NCBI GenBank assembly: GCA_963845975.1
Contig: CAWJUD010000002.1
Span: 2,170,001-2,234,000 of the forward strand
Direction of reading: 5' to 3'
Origin: JBEKIK01 sp963845975
GTDB taxonomy: Bacteria; Planctomycetota; Planctomycetia; Pirellulales; Thermoguttaceae
Length of the DNA stretch: 64,000 nucleotides
In this document: one piece after another, positions 34,297 through 43,867 of the stretch
Layout of the letters: each line of letters starts with the position of its first letter
Numbering within the stretch: position 1 is the stretch's first letter
Translations under genes and position numbers: made by a program
The notes under the pieces: generated by a model
The model's database searches: none
What the model was told of the DNA's origin: nothing
What the model saw: only the letters and a program-made list of their open reading frames with translations

Positions 34297-36055
34297 ATGC
34301 TTTGGACTCAAACCCTTATCCCCACCATGAAGGAAACGCCCGAGGGAGCGGAGATTCCCAGCCACGTCCTTATGCTCCGCGCGGGCTTGATCAACCAGGT
34401 AATGGCCGGGGCCTATACCTATCTGCCGTTGGGCCTGCTGGCGCTAAAAAAGGCCGAGCAGATCGTCCGCGAGGAAATGAACGCCGCCGGGGCCATCGAA
34501 TTGGCCATGCCCGCCATGTCGCCCCTGGCACTTTGGGAGCAAAGCGGCCGGGTGGGGGCATTCGGCAACGTGCTGGTTCAGGCGACTCTTTCCAGGCAGA
34601 ACCGCAAGGTGCCGATCGTGTTTGGGCCCACGCACGAGGAGATCATCACCGATTTCGTTTCCCGCCATATTTCCAGCTATCGGCAGATGCCCTTTACCGT
34701 ATACCAGATCACCACCAAGTTCCGCAACGAAGAGCGTCCCCGCTTCGGCGTTTTGCGGACCAGCGAATTTTTGATGAAGGACGCCTATAGTTTCGATCCC
34801 ACGATTGAATCGCTGAATGAAAGTTACGGGAAGATGTACGCGGCCTACTGCCGCAGTTTTACCCGTTGCGGGCTGGACTATCTGGCCGTGGAGGCCGAGT
34901 CTGGGCCGATCGGCGGCGATGCCAGCCACGAGTTCATGGTCCCGGCGGCAAACGGTGAAGACACCGTCTTACACTGCAAGGACTGCGGATACGCGGCCAA
35001 TCAGGAAAAGGCCGAAGTCGGAGCCCGCGATTGCGTCCCGCCCAATGTGCCCCTGGAACCGCTGGAAAAGGTCGACACCCCGCACGTTTCAACCATCGAA
35101 CAGGTCAGCCAGTTTTTGGCCTGCAAACCGCAAAACATAATCAAGACGCTGATCTACATGGCCGACGGCAGGCCGATTGCCGTGCTCGCTGCGCGGCGAT
35201 CACGACGCCAACGAAGTCAAGATCCGTAAAGAGGCGGCAGCCGCGAAAATCGAATTAGCCGCCCCGGATGTGATCTACCAAGTGACCGGGGCGCCCGTGG
35301 GCTTTGCCGGACCGGTGGGAATGAAACAAAAAATCCCCGTCTTCGCCGACCGCGACATCGAGGCAATGGTCAATGCCGTCGTAGGCGCTAACGAGGCCAA
35401 CGCTCATCTCACGGGCGTAAACCTGAATCGCGATTTCCAGGTCGACTTTTTTGCCGATCTGCGCAAAGCCGTTGACGGCGATCCCTGTCCGCGGTGCAGC
35501 AGCAAATTGGCCTTGCAACATGCTATCGAAGTCGGGCACGTGTTCAAGCTGGGCATAAAATACTCCGAGGCCTTAAACGCCCGTTTTTTGGATGCCGCCG
35601 AGCAATTAAAGCCCATTATCATGGGCTGTTACGGCATCGGCGTGAACCGCATCCTTGCCGCCTTGATCGAGACCAACCACGACGAAAATGGCATTATCTG
35701 GTCCATGGCCCTGGCCCCGTACGAAGTGCTGCTCGTGCCGGTCAAAGTGCCCGACGAACCCTCGATGAAAGCCGCCAGGCAACTTCACGACGAACTTGCG
35801 GCCGCCGGGATCGACGTGCTCCTGGACGACCGCGACTGCCGCGCGGGCGTGAAATTCAAGGACGCAGACCTCTTGGGCATTCCGCTAAGGGTGGTCATCG
35901 GCGATCGCGGCCTGAAAGAAGGCAAATTCGAAATGAAATGGCGCTGGGAAAAGGACGCCCAGATGATCGACATCGACACCGCAGCCGAGACCCTGGCCGA
36001 CCTCGTCCGCCACGAACGCAAAGATAATGCCCGGTTTCATAAGCGGAAGAAATAA
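34297..36055 (+). CDS. proS: Proline--tRNA ligase, apparent frameshift
   Basis: Class II synthetase of the bacterial (ProS type 1) form, charging tRNA-Pro. The start giving MLWTQTLIPTMKETPEGAEIPSHVLMLRAG is chosen; upstream codons lie in repeat-like DNA. Motif 2 is in 'TKFRNEERPRFGVLRTSEFLMKDAYSF', the YbaK-type editing insert spans about residues 230-380 ('VLLRGDHDANEVKIRKEAAA'), and motif 3 'MGCYGIGVNRILAALIE' and an anticodon domain follow. Codons shift frame at 35187, where an extra C turns CTGCTG into CTCGCTG; removing it restores the family sequence exactly. The gene is normally essential, so a sequence error is likely. Restored length is about 585 residues. Confidence 0.94.
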
Positions 36056-36083
36056 CCGACAGTGGCCCGGAATTGATATTTAG

Positions 36084-36152
36084 CCCGCCGTGAATACACG
36101 GCGGGTTATCGCTATAACTACCTGCCAAGGCCCTGGGTGTATTCACCGGGGC
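36084..36152. repeat. Two-hairpin element with AATA and TATT loops
   Basis: Hairpin 1 is CCCGCCGTG-AATA-CACGGCGGG (36084-36105, perfect 9-bp arms). Hairpin 2 is GCCCTGGGTG-TATT-CACCGGGGC (36130-36152, one bulge), followed by TAAATATGTCGCAT. It lies 22 bases before the DUF4416 start. Confidence 0.7.
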
Positions 36153-36174
36153 TAAATATGTCGCATATCATCTC

Positions 36175-36711
36175 ATGGGCCAACCAACTCCCCACACTAC
36201 TGTCCTGCTTTTGCTGGCCGCGTTCAGTCGCTATGACGAGGCTTTGCTATGGGGCAAACAGCGGGCGGAGGGGCAGTGGGGGGCGATTGAATTGGAAAGC
36301 CCGAGATTTGATTTCGCTGAAACACAATATTATGACGACACTATGGGCCCGGGCTTGAAAAAGGTGTTTTTCGCCTTCCAACGACCATTTGATCCGGCCG
36401 ATTTGGTGAATGTCAAACTGCTGACCAATGCTTGGGAAGATGAATACGCCGCCTTGGCAAGGCATCCGGAGCCGCGCCCGCTTAACCTCGATCCCGGCTA
36501 CATCACCTTGGGCAAGTTGATCTTGGCCTCGACCAAGGATTTCGCACATCGCATATATCTGAATCGCGGGATCTACGCCGAAGTCACGCTCTTTTACAAG
36601 CACCACCGCTGGCAACACCACGATTGCACATTCGCCGACTATCGCCGCGAGGATTACCAGCGGTTTTTTTCCCTGTGCCGGGAAACGCTGCATCGACGAT
36701 TGCGGAAATAA
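36175..36711 (+). CDS. DUF4416 family protein
   Basis: The 178-residue protein fits DUF4416: an opening 'LLLAAFSRYDEALLWGKQRAEGQWGAIELESPRFDFAETQYYDDTMGPGLKKVFFAF', then 'LLTNAWEDEYAAL', 'RPLNLDPGYITLGKLILASTKDFAHRIYLNRGIYAEVTLFYKH' and 'TFADYRREDYQRFF'. The family is found in several phyla and its function is not established. No signal peptide or membrane segment is present, so it is cytoplasmic. The two-hairpin repeat lies just upstream of its start. Confidence 0.88.
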   Translation: MGQPTPHTTVLLLLAAFSRYDEALLWGKQRAEGQWGAIELESPRFDFAETQYYDDTMGPGLKKVFFAFQRPFDPADLVNVKLLTNAWEDEYAALARHPEPRPLNLDPGYITLGKLILASTKDFAHRIYLNRGIYAEVTLFYKHHRWQHHDCTFADYRREDYQRFFSLCRETLHRRLRK

Positions 36712-36859
36712 TTATAGACTGTGCCCGCCGTGTACGTAACACAGCATGCGGATGGGCAGGCGTCAAACCGGTATAGCAATTGCCGACCGCTGTGTACGGA
36801 ATATGCTTGTCAGAGGATCAAAAGGCAATAAGATACATAAATATCGAGATTTTGTAGCC

Positions 36860-37012
36860 ATGAAAACCTTTTTCGCATTTATTTTGGCCGTGGCGTTGGG
36901 TATCGCGCTTGGCGTGGCTACGGCCTTATTGCGCATTGCCCAATCGCCTTGGGACGGCAATCCGCCGGTTTCAGACAGTCGAGCTCCTGTAAATACAACT
37001 CAGTCGAAATAG
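36860..37012 (+). CDS. Small single-helix membrane protein
   Basis: A 50-residue frame starting MKTFFAFILAVALGIALGVATAL has one N-terminal hydrophobic helix (3-24) and a short polar tail with 'SPWDGNPPVSD'. The pattern of a Gly/Ala-rich helix followed by an R-x-x-x-x-P-W-D-G-N-P segment resembles the N-terminus of larger exported planctomycete proteins, so this may be a small membrane peptide or the front of a truncated gene. No ribosome-binding site is obvious. The next gene encodes an exported cytochrome. Confidence 0.4.
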   Translation: MKTFFAFILAVALGIALGVATALLRIAQSPWDGNPPVSDSRAPVNTTQSK

Positions 37013-37207
37013 CCGATGCCTTATTCAAGGCGAAAAATACCTCTAACGGGTAGTCTGCCCGGAGTTATTCAGCAAACAGATCTTGGGCAATAAGCTTGAT
37101 ACCGGACAGATCGCAAAATCGGGGTTGCTTTACCGGGCATTTCAGCAGAGAATCCCATAAAGATTATTGGGTTGGGAAAAACAAAAATCATTCATCATTT
37201 TCTTGCC

Positions 37208-39157
37208 ATGTCAAAAACATCTTTGTTTTGCACAGTACTATTATCATCAATATGTGGCATTTTCATTATCTCTACAGGCTGTTTGGACTCGAAGGATAAT
37301 GACCGTGAAGCAAGATCTCCCGCCGCCAAGGCTGCCGCGCCGCTTCGGCCGGTTGCCGGAGGGGAATCTCCTCCTGCCGATACGGTACAATTGCCTCAAC
37401 AACCGCCGGCACAATTGCTCACTCCGGTTAAACAGACAGAGCCTACGCCCCCGATCCAAGTCACCGCGGGACCTGCTGACGCAACTGCCGAGGCTTCTCG
37501 TATCGCCGATGCGCCGTTTTCGCTTATCGCCATGGAACCCGCCGCGCGGTACGGCAATCAATCGATAGCCGGTGATTACGAGCCGGTCAATCCATTACGT
37601 GCACCAGAGCAGCCCGGACCCGCTTTGATGTTAGAAACTCTGGTCAAACCCGGCGACGGTTCGGATGCTTCACTTCCCCAAAAGTCAGAGACGCCGCCGC
37701 CCAACAAGCAAATACACCCCAAGAATAAACTTACCGATATTCCCTTCGACCCGATCAAAGAGAACCATGAAATTTTTGACGGCTGGCCCAAACCCAAGGT
37801 GGCGATCGTCATTACCGGAGTGATCGAAGGATACATCGAGCCTTGCGGTTGCGCGGGCATAGATCGCATGGAAGGCGGCATGAGCCGGCGGTTTATGCTG
37901 TTTAGACGGCTTCGTGAGTGGGGTTGGCCCGTGGTCGGGTTGGATGTCGGCGGGTTGGCCAACGGGTTTGGCCGCGAGGCGGAAATTAAATTTCAGACCA
38001 TAGTGGAGGGTATGCGCAAGACGGGCTACAATGCCGTGGCCCTGGGCGCTTCCGACCTGCGCCTACCCGCCGGCGAAATCGCGGCAGCGGTCGCCAACAT
38101 CAAAGACCAACAAAGTCCCTTTGTTTCGGCCAACGTAGGGTTGTTCGGCTTTGACTCGGGCATGACCTCCACTTATCGCATCGTCTCTAGGGGGGGCATG
38201 CGGATCGGCGTCACCTCGGTGCTGGGCAATACATATCAAAAAGAAATCAAAAAAGATGAAATCGAGATGCTCGATCCCGTGGCGGCCATCCAAAAAATCC
38301 TCCCCAAAATGAAACAACAATCCGATTATCTGGTCCTTCTCGCCCATGCCACAAAGGACGAAACCATCGCCCTGGCCAAGCGATTTCCGGATTTTAACCT
38401 GGTAGTAACCTCCGACGGTCAGCCCGAGCCGCCGGACAAACTGCAAAGAATCACCGGCATGAAAACGCTCTACATCGAGGTCGGACACAAGGGAATGAGC
38501 GCAATAGTGTTGGGATTCTACGACGAACCGCAAAAAACCGTCCGCTATCAGCGCGTGCATCTGGATTCCCGGTTCAAGGCCTCATCGGAAATGAAAACGC
38601 TGATGTCCGCGTACCAGGACCAACTAAAGGCCCTGGGGTTTGCCGGGCTGGGTCTGCGGGCGGCTCCGCAACCTCAGAAGGAGACCAACGGCAAATTAGT
38701 CGGCTCGGCGAAATGCGAATCCTGCCACGAGGAATCTTACGCCATCTGGAAAAAAAGCCTGCACTCTAAAGCCTATGATACGCTGGTAAAACTCGATCCG
38801 CCGCGGAATTTTGATCCCGAATGCGTCAGTTGTCACGTTGTCGGCTGGAATCCCACAAACTTCTTCCCCTATGAAGGCGGATTTGAAAGCCAGGAAAAAA
38901 CGCCTAAGCTGACCGACGTGGGCTGCGAATCCTGCCACGGCCCGGGCGAAAAACACGTGGCCGCCGAAGCCGGCACCAGTGAAGCCTTAATGGAAAAATA
39001 TCGCATAGCGTCACGCCTGACCAAGGCCGACTCGAAAAAATATTTCTGCGTCACCTGCCACGACGGCGACAACAGCCCGGATTTCAATTTCGAAACCTAC
39101 TGGCCCCTGGTGGAACACTACGAAACAACCAAGCCGGATGAAAACGGGCAAAAGTGA
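37208..39157 (+). CDS. Lipoprotein with 5'-nucleotidase-like and multihaem cytochrome c domains
   Basis: The ATG giving MSKTSLFCTVLLSSICGIF is chosen; the frame upstream starts with TTG and is not convincing. A lipobox (ISTGC) near residue 27 indicates a lipid-anchored, exported protein of about 649 residues. After a Pro-rich linker, residues 200-430 resemble a UshA/5'-nucleotidase fold ('VAIVITGVIEGYIEPCGCAGIDRMEGGMSRRFM'), but the usual metal-binding D-x-H, GD and GNHE motifs are degenerate. Four CxxCH haem sites follow (CESCH, CVSCH, CESCH, CVTCH) in a cytochrome c-554-like region, about 520-640. It may be an electron-transfer protein; the substrate is unknown. Confidence 0.85.
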   Translation: MSKTSLFCTVLLSSICGIFIISTGCLDSKDNDREARSPAAKAAAPLRPVAGGESPPADTVQLPQQPPAQLLTPVKQTEPTPPIQVTAGPADATAEASRIADAPFSLIAMEPAARYGNQSIAGDYEPVNPLRAPEQPGPALMLETLVKPGDGSDASLPQKSETPPPNKQIHPKNKLTDIPFDPIKENHEIFDGWPKPKVAIVITGVIEGYIEPCGCAGIDRMEGGMSRRFMLFRRLREWGWPVVGLDVGGLANGFGREAEIKFQTIVEGMRKTGYNAVALGASDLRLPAGEIAAAVANIKDQQSPFVSANVGLFGFDSGMTSTYRIVSRGGMRIGVTSVLGNTYQKEIKKDEIEMLDPVAAIQKILPKMKQQSDYLVLLAHATKDETIALAKRFPDFNLVVTSDGQPEPPDKLQRITGMKTLYIEVGHKGMSAIVLGFYDEPQKTVRYQRVHLDSRFKASSEMKTLMSAYQDQLKALGFAGLGLRAAPQPQKETNGKLVGSAKCESCHEESYAIWKKSLHSKAYDTLVKLDPPRNFDPECVSCHVVGWNPTNFFPYEGGFESQEKTPKLTDVGCESCHGPGEKHVAAEAGTSEALMEKYRIASRLTKADSKKYFCVTCHDGDNSPDFNFETYWPLVEHYETTKPDENGQK

Positions 39158-39180
39158 GGAACATTAGGCAGGGAAAAGGG

Positions 39181-39208
39181 GTGGGCAGTTTACTGCCCAC
39201 TTTATTTT
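39181..39208 (+). terminator. Rho-independent terminator candidate
   Basis: GTGGGCAGT/ACTGCCCAC with a TT loop, followed by TTTATTTT, 23 bases after the cytochrome stop. The stem design is like the one at 13037-13062. Confidence 0.65.
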
Positions 39209-39286
39209 CCGTCACGTTTAACCCGGCCGCTCGCAGTTGGATTATGGCCTGTTTAATATCGGTCTGAATGAATAAGGGGGACCTCC

Positions 39287-40182
39287 ATGGCCGAGGAAAA
39301 TCTTCCCCAGGTTGGGGGTATTGGTTTCGAGGACTTGAAAAAGGCCAACGACTATGGGGCCGAGTATTGGAGTGCCCGCGACCTTCAACCGCTCTTGGGT
39401 TACAACCATTGGCGAAGCTTTGAAAAGGCCATTCAAAAGGCCGTAACCTCTTGCGAGCAATCGGGTAACGAACCAAGCTATCACTTTGCGCGCCGCGCAA
39501 ACCGATCATTGGTGGAAAGGGGGCAATTCAAGAAGTGGGCGATTTCCATCTTTCCCGTTTTGCCTGCTACCTGATTGCCCAGAACGGCGATCCCCGCAAG
39601 CCCGAGATCGCCGACGCCCAAAAATACTTTGCCATCCAGACCCGCCGCCAGGAATTGTCCGATCAAGCCGCCGCCGATTTAGAACGGTTGGAATTGCGAA
39701 AGCAGGCTTCCGAGGAATTCAAGGCACTTTCCGGCGCCGCCCGCGAGGCAGGAGTCCAGAGCCGCATGTTCGGAATTTTCCATGACGCCGGATATAAAGG
39801 GCTATACGGCGGACTTGGCGCGGACGCAATCAAGGCCCGCAAACGCATCCCCAAAAAAGAGCAACTTATGGACCGCATGGACACCACCGAGCTTGCCGCG
39901 AACTAGTTCCGCATGACGCAGGCCCGCGATAAGTTGGCCCGACAGCAGGTCCATAACCAGGAACAAGCCATCGAAACTCACAAACGGGTCGGTCAGGAGG
40001 TGAGGGAAGCGATCAAGCGCATCGGCGGTACATTGCCCGAAAACCTGCCGCCCGCCGAACACATCAAACAAGTCGAGAAACGCATCAAGCAGTCCGCGCC
40101 GAAGTTGAAACTTGAAGGCCCAGCCGCCAAAGGACTGATCGGGGAGGATTCCGAAACGCCGCCTCAAAGCGAAGAAGGATGA
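39287..40182 (+). pseudogene. dinD: DNA damage-inducible protein D homologue, broken
   Basis: The reconstructed product of about 298 residues resembles DinD: 'FEDLKKANDYGAEYWSARDLQPLLGYNHWRSFEKAI', 'KPIIGGKGAIQEVGDFHLSRFACYLIAQNGDPRKPEIADAQKYFAIQTRRQE', 'SRMFGIFHDAGYKGLYGGLGADAIKARKRIPKKEQLMDRMDTTELAAN'. DinD is an SOS-regulated inhibitor of RecA activity in E. coli. Here the frame shifts near 39490 (one base missing in an alternating GC run), and TAG at 39904 stands where Glu or similar is expected before 'FRMTQARDKL'. Two independent lesions make a real pseudogene likely. GGGGGACC precedes the ATG. Confidence 0.82.
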
Positions 40183-40266
40183 TGGGCGAGTTTAGCCCGG
40201 CCACATGCGGCTGGAGTATGGCATTCAATGTTTTTTAAACATGAATATCGATTCATCGGGTGATTT

Positions 40267-40629
40267 ATGCAGTTTACTATTCGCACTCTACTCATTATCA
40301 CTTTGATTGTCGCGTTATTCTGCTCTGCTACCGTAACTTTTCAAGGGCAATCGCGTTATTATGCAATTGTTATATTAGCATGGATACTATTGGCAGGTGT
40401 TTATTTAAGTTTTAGAAATTTGCGATCGGCAATAATTCCGCATGTTCTCGGGCCTATCGTGGCTTTTCCGATTTGGCTGGTAGGTATTATTTTAGATAAG
40501 AATTTGATTTTTTGGAGTGATCGTTTGGAAATTCTTCCGCCAATTATTTTAATAGGTTTATTTGTGGGAATAATAGTTGGATTGATATATACGCTAGTAT
40601 TAAGAAATCGCAAAGATATAAAAAAGTGA
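40267..40629 (+). CDS. Small membrane protein with QFTIRTLL motif
   Basis: The 120-residue protein starts 'MQFTIRTLLIITLIVALFCSATVTF', the same planctomycete opening ([FY]-[ST]-[IL]-R-T-L) as the gene at 30768. Four hydrophobic helices are visible (8-25, 33-50, 59-77, 92-112), with a basic C-terminal tail (RNRKDIKK). No catalytic residue or known domain is seen. The codon use is more A/T-rich than its neighbours, which could reflect recent acquisition or relaxed selection. The role is unknown. Confidence 0.7.
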   Translation: MQFTIRTLLIITLIVALFCSATVTFQGQSRYYAIVILAWILLAGVYLSFRNLRSAIIPHVLGPIVAFPIWLVGIILDKNLIFWSDRLEILPPIILIGLFVGIIVGLIYTLVLRNRKDIKK

Positions 40630-40673
40630 GCGGATTATGCTTTAGCATAATCTACAATTGCATCTATGACCCA

Positions 40674-40700
40674 AAAGCCGCGACCAGTGGTCGCGGCTTT
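40674..40700. terminator. Bidirectional terminator-like palindrome
   Basis: AAAGCCGCGACC/GGTCGCGGCTTT with an AGT loop lies between convergent genes. The A and T runs at the two ends suit termination in both directions. A second, A/T-rich hairpin (ATTATGC/GCATAAT) precedes it at 40634-40651. Confidence 0.75.
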
Positions 40701-40740
40701 ACATTCCGCCCATTGATCACTGTCCATCGCTCACCGCCCA

Positions 40741-41496
40741 CTACGCTTCCCCGATTTTCGCCATCACTTCGTCGGGGATATAGAAGTTGGAGGAGACGTT
40801 TTGCACGTCGTCGTGGTCGTCCAGGCGTTCCAGGAGTTTGAGGACTTTTTGGGCGGTTTCGGGATCGGTGATATCGACGGTGGTTTTCGAGATGCGGGTG
40901 ATTTGGCTGGCTTCGGGCGTGACGCCGGCGTCGGCCAGGGCCTTGGCCACGTTTTGATATGCGGACGGATCGCAGATGATCTCGAATTTCCCCGAGTCGC
41001 GTTTCACGTCGTCGGCCCCGGCTTCCAGGGCGATTTCCATGAGTTTTTCCTCGTCGTTATTTTCGGCGGGGATAAGGAACAGGCCCTTGCTTTCGAACAT
41101 CCAGGCCACGCAGCCGGCCCCGCCCAGCTTGCCGTTGCAAAGCTCGAACACCTTGCGGATTTCCGGCGCGGTGCGGTTGCGGTTGTCGGTAAGCACTTCG
41201 CAGAGGATGGCCACGCCGCCTGCGCCGTAACCTTCATACATCACTTCTTCCAGGCTGATGCCTTCCAGTTCGCCGGTGCCGCGTTTGATCGCCCGTTGAA
41301 TGTTTTCCTTGGGCAGGCTCACGGCCTTGGCGTCGTCGATGGCGTAGCGGAGGCGGAGATTGGCATTCGGGTCGCCGCCGCCCATCTTGGCCGCCACGAT
41401 GATGGCCTTGGCCAGCTTGCTCCATAGTTTGCCGCGTTTGGCGTCGACTAACGCCTTTTTGTGTTTGATACCGGCCCAATGTGAATGGCCTGACAT
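40741..41496 (-). CDS. yebC: YebC/PmpR family protein
   Basis: The 251-residue YebC/TACO1 protein starts with the signature 'MSGHSHWAGIKHKKALVDAKRGKLWSKLAKAI' and continues with 'GGDPNANLRLRYAIDDAKAVSLPKENIQRAIKRGTGE' and 'YEGYGAGGVAILCEVLTDNRNRTAPEIRKVF'. Length is standard. Family members were first described as transcription regulators and more recently as ribosome-associated factors easing translation of difficult stretches. GGGAG precedes the ATG by about 9 bases. It stands alone here, not beside ruvC as in some genomes. Confidence 0.95.
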   Translation of the reverse strand: MSGHSHWAGIKHKKALVDAKRGKLWSKLAKAIIVAAKMGGGDPNANLRLRYAIDDAKAVSLPKENIQRAIKRGTGELEGISLEEVMYEGYGAGGVAILCEVLTDNRNRTAPEIRKVFELCNGKLGGAGCVAWMFESKGLFLIPAENNDEEKLMEIALEAGADDVKRDSGKFEIICDPSAYQNVAKALADAGVTPEASQITRISKTTVDITDPETAQKVLKLLERLDDHDDVQNVSSNFYIPDEVMAKIGEA

Positions 41497-41552
41497 AAGT
41501 AGAACTCCCGTTTGTCCTTTAATCGGTAATCAATGGTACTGGAGTTGCTCAT

Positions 41553-41570
41553 CCCGGCACAAGTGCCGGG
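41553..41570. repeat. CCCGGCAC hairpin with TAAAC tail
   Basis: CCCGGCAC/GTGCCGGG with an AA loop, followed by GGATAAAC. It belongs to the loose family of CCCGG hairpins with a GCTAAAC-like tail and lies in the yebC leader. Confidence 0.55.
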
Positions 41571-41605
41571 GATAAACCTTTAATACAACAATAACATTTA
41601 ATATT

Positions 41606-43849
41606 CTATCGTTTATGCAACTCTTGGTCTATTTTACGCATTTTTTCTTCGGATTCCTTCGCTTTTTCCTCGTCTTTTTCCCGGCGAAGCAATTCGGCGG
41701 CGCGGCGCCAGGCGTCGCGGGCCTTTTCGGGTTGATGGAACTTCTGATAGGCGTCGCCGAGGTGATCGAGGATCAGGCCGTCGGGCTGCGACTCGGAGGC
41801 TTTTTGCAATTCGGCGACCGCCTCATCCCAGCGGCCGAGCCGATACAGCGCCCAGCCTAGACTGTCGCGATAGGCCCCGTTGTCGGGTTCGGCCTCGACC
41901 GCCTTGCGGATCATTTTAAGCGCTTGGGGAAGGCGCCGGTTTTCATCGGCCCAAAGATAGCCCAGGTCGTTCATTGCGCCTATGTCATCGGGAAATTCGT
42001 CGAGCACCTGCTGGAGCCACTCCACGGCCTCGGGGGTCTTCTTCTGTAAAACGCAAAGAGTCGAGAGTCCCATGCGGACTTCTTTTAAGGACTCGCGGTT
42101 TTCTTCGTTTTCGTAGTCGTTATCGAAATCCTTGAGTATTTTAAGGTACTCCGCCAGGGCTTCATCGTATCGCTTGGCGCGGAAGTACACCCAAGCGATT
42201 CGGCTGCGGAACTTGGCCGAATCTTTTTTCATCTCCGCCGTTTTTCGCGCCGCGGCCAGGGCCTCGTCGATGCGGTCTTCCATGGCCAGCGCTCCGGCCA
42301 GATAAAAATAAAAAATGGGATTATCTTCGGGGAGCGCTTTTTTGTCGATGGCTTGTTGAAAGACCTTTGCCGCCTCGGCCGGCTGCTCGCCGACCAGAAG
42401 TCCTATCCCCCAAATCAAATATACCTCGGCGGCTTTCTTTGGCCGGGCAGTTGCGGCCGGTTGGAAAAATTCACCCGCTGTATCCCATTGTTTGGCGTCC
42501 AGGGCCAAAAATCCCATGGCAAAACACTTGCCGAAAGCAGGCTTTTCCGGAGCGTCTTTGAGTTGCTTTCGGGCGGCGTCGATCAGGCCGCGCATCGCCT
42601 CAGGGTCTTTTGAAAGCGATAGGGTTTCGATCCCCAGGGCATTGAGGTCGCCGGTTTTTTCCACAGTCTCGCCCAGAACTGAAAGCATCGCGCCAAACTG
42701 TTTGGTTTTGCGATAGATTTCCAAAAGATTTTTAAAGCCCGCGGGGGTGGGATTCTTGTCGACCAGCTCGACATACAGCAGTTCGGCCTTTTCGATCATG
42801 TCCGCCGCGAGGTATTTGTCCGCCAGGAAATAACCAAGCGGCACGTTTTGGGGATCGTCTTGGTGGAGTTTTTCCAGCCGGCGGATCAATTCGCCCTTTT
42901 TGCCCAGGGCGTCAAGCAGGTCGTCTAACAATTCGTAGGGTTTCATTTCCGCATTCGAAAGATGCTTAGCCATTGCCTCATCCAAGGCGGCAAGGGCCTC
43001 GGCGGGCTTGCCGCTTTTGGCCAGCACCTGGGCCAGATGGAACTTCCAAAGTTCCTCGTTGGGATCGCGCCGTTGGGCTTTTTCAAAGGCCTCCCGGGCT
43101 TCTTCGATGCGCCCTGCCTGCAAAAAACAATCGCCGAAAGAAGTATAGGTTGGGCCCGGATCATCCAAGAGAACTTTTTGCATTTCTTCGGAGAGCGCAT
43201 ATTTATCGGGATGATCGATGGCATCGACGACCAATGCGAAACAGTCGGCGGCTTCTTTGTATTTGCCCGTCATCGCCAGCAATCGGCCGGTCTCCTTCCT
43301 CAAAATGACGTCATCAGGAGTATTTTGCTCGGCGCCGGCGCGGAGGGCCAAGGCCCGCTCGAAAAGTTTAAGGGCCTCCGCCCAATCGTCTGCTTCTTCC
43401 AATCGGACTCCCAAACGGCGGAGCAGCATGGGATCCAGATCTTCTTCCAGGTCCACTGTCTTCAGCGCGTAACGAACCGCCACGCCTTCGCGGTTTAAAT
43501 GAATGGCCAGAGGTATGATCGCCCGGGCGATTTGGACGGATTGAGGATCGCTACGCAATGCCCGCTGATATAATCGCAGGGCCTCGCTGTATTGCTCGCG
43601 AAGTTCCGCCGCCCGGGCGGCGGAGAACAAGGCCAGGGCTTCGAGCTTGTCGCGCCTGGCTTCATCCTGGTCACGGTTGCCGGAAAGGGGCAAAGGAGCG
43701 TCGTCAAGAATTAGCGGGCCGGGGCGATAATCTTTCTCCCCCGGGGTTTTTTCGTTTGGCGATTGTTCTCCCTGCGTTTGCAGCGGCAGGGCCGTTGTCA
43801 GAGCAATACATAATCCCATCAATAATAACCGAAACCAGCAGGCTGGCAC
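41606..43849 (-). CDS. Exported TPR-repeat protein
   Basis: The 747-residue protein has a signal-like N-terminus (PACWFRLLLMGLCIALTTALPLQ) and then TPR units over most of its length, for example 'ALALFSAARAAELREQYSEALRLYQRALRSDP' (70-101), 'AREAFEKAQRRDPNEELWKFHLAQVLAKSGKPAEALAALDEAM' and the closing units near 620-720 with 'NDLGYLWADENRRLPQALKMIRKAVEAEPDNGAYRDSLGWALYRLGRWDEAV'. TPR arrays hold protein complexes together. GTG is the start, with GGGAG 9 bases upstream, 18 bases after the preceding gene ends. The partner and role are unknown. Confidence 0.85.
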   Translation of the reverse strand: MPACWFRLLLMGLCIALTTALPLQTQGEQSPNEKTPGEKDYRPGPLILDDAPLPLSGNRDQDEARRDKLEALALFSAARAAELREQYSEALRLYQRALRSDPQSVQIARAIIPLAIHLNREGVAVRYALKTVDLEEDLDPMLLRRLGVRLEEADDWAEALKLFERALALRAGAEQNTPDDVILRKETGRLLAMTGKYKEAADCFALVVDAIDHPDKYALSEEMQKVLLDDPGPTYTSFGDCFLQAGRIEEAREAFEKAQRRDPNEELWKFHLAQVLAKSGKPAEALAALDEAMAKHLSNAEMKPYELLDDLLDALGKKGELIRRLEKLHQDDPQNVPLGYFLADKYLAADMIEKAELLYVELVDKNPTPAGFKNLLEIYRKTKQFGAMLSVLGETVEKTGDLNALGIETLSLSKDPEAMRGLIDAARKQLKDAPEKPAFGKCFAMGFLALDAKQWDTAGEFFQPAATARPKKAAEVYLIWGIGLLVGEQPAEAAKVFQQAIDKKALPEDNPIFYFYLAGALAMEDRIDEALAAARKTAEMKKDSAKFRSRIAWVYFRAKRYDEALAEYLKILKDFDNDYENEENRESLKEVRMGLSTLCVLQKKTPEAVEWLQQVLDEFPDDIGAMNDLGYLWADENRRLPQALKMIRKAVEAEPDNGAYRDSLGWALYRLGRWDEAVAELQKASESQPDGLILDHLGDAYQKFHQPEKARDAWRRAAELLRREKDEEKAKESEEKMRKIDQELHKR

Positions 43850-43867
43850 TGAGCAGTCTCCCTTTTT

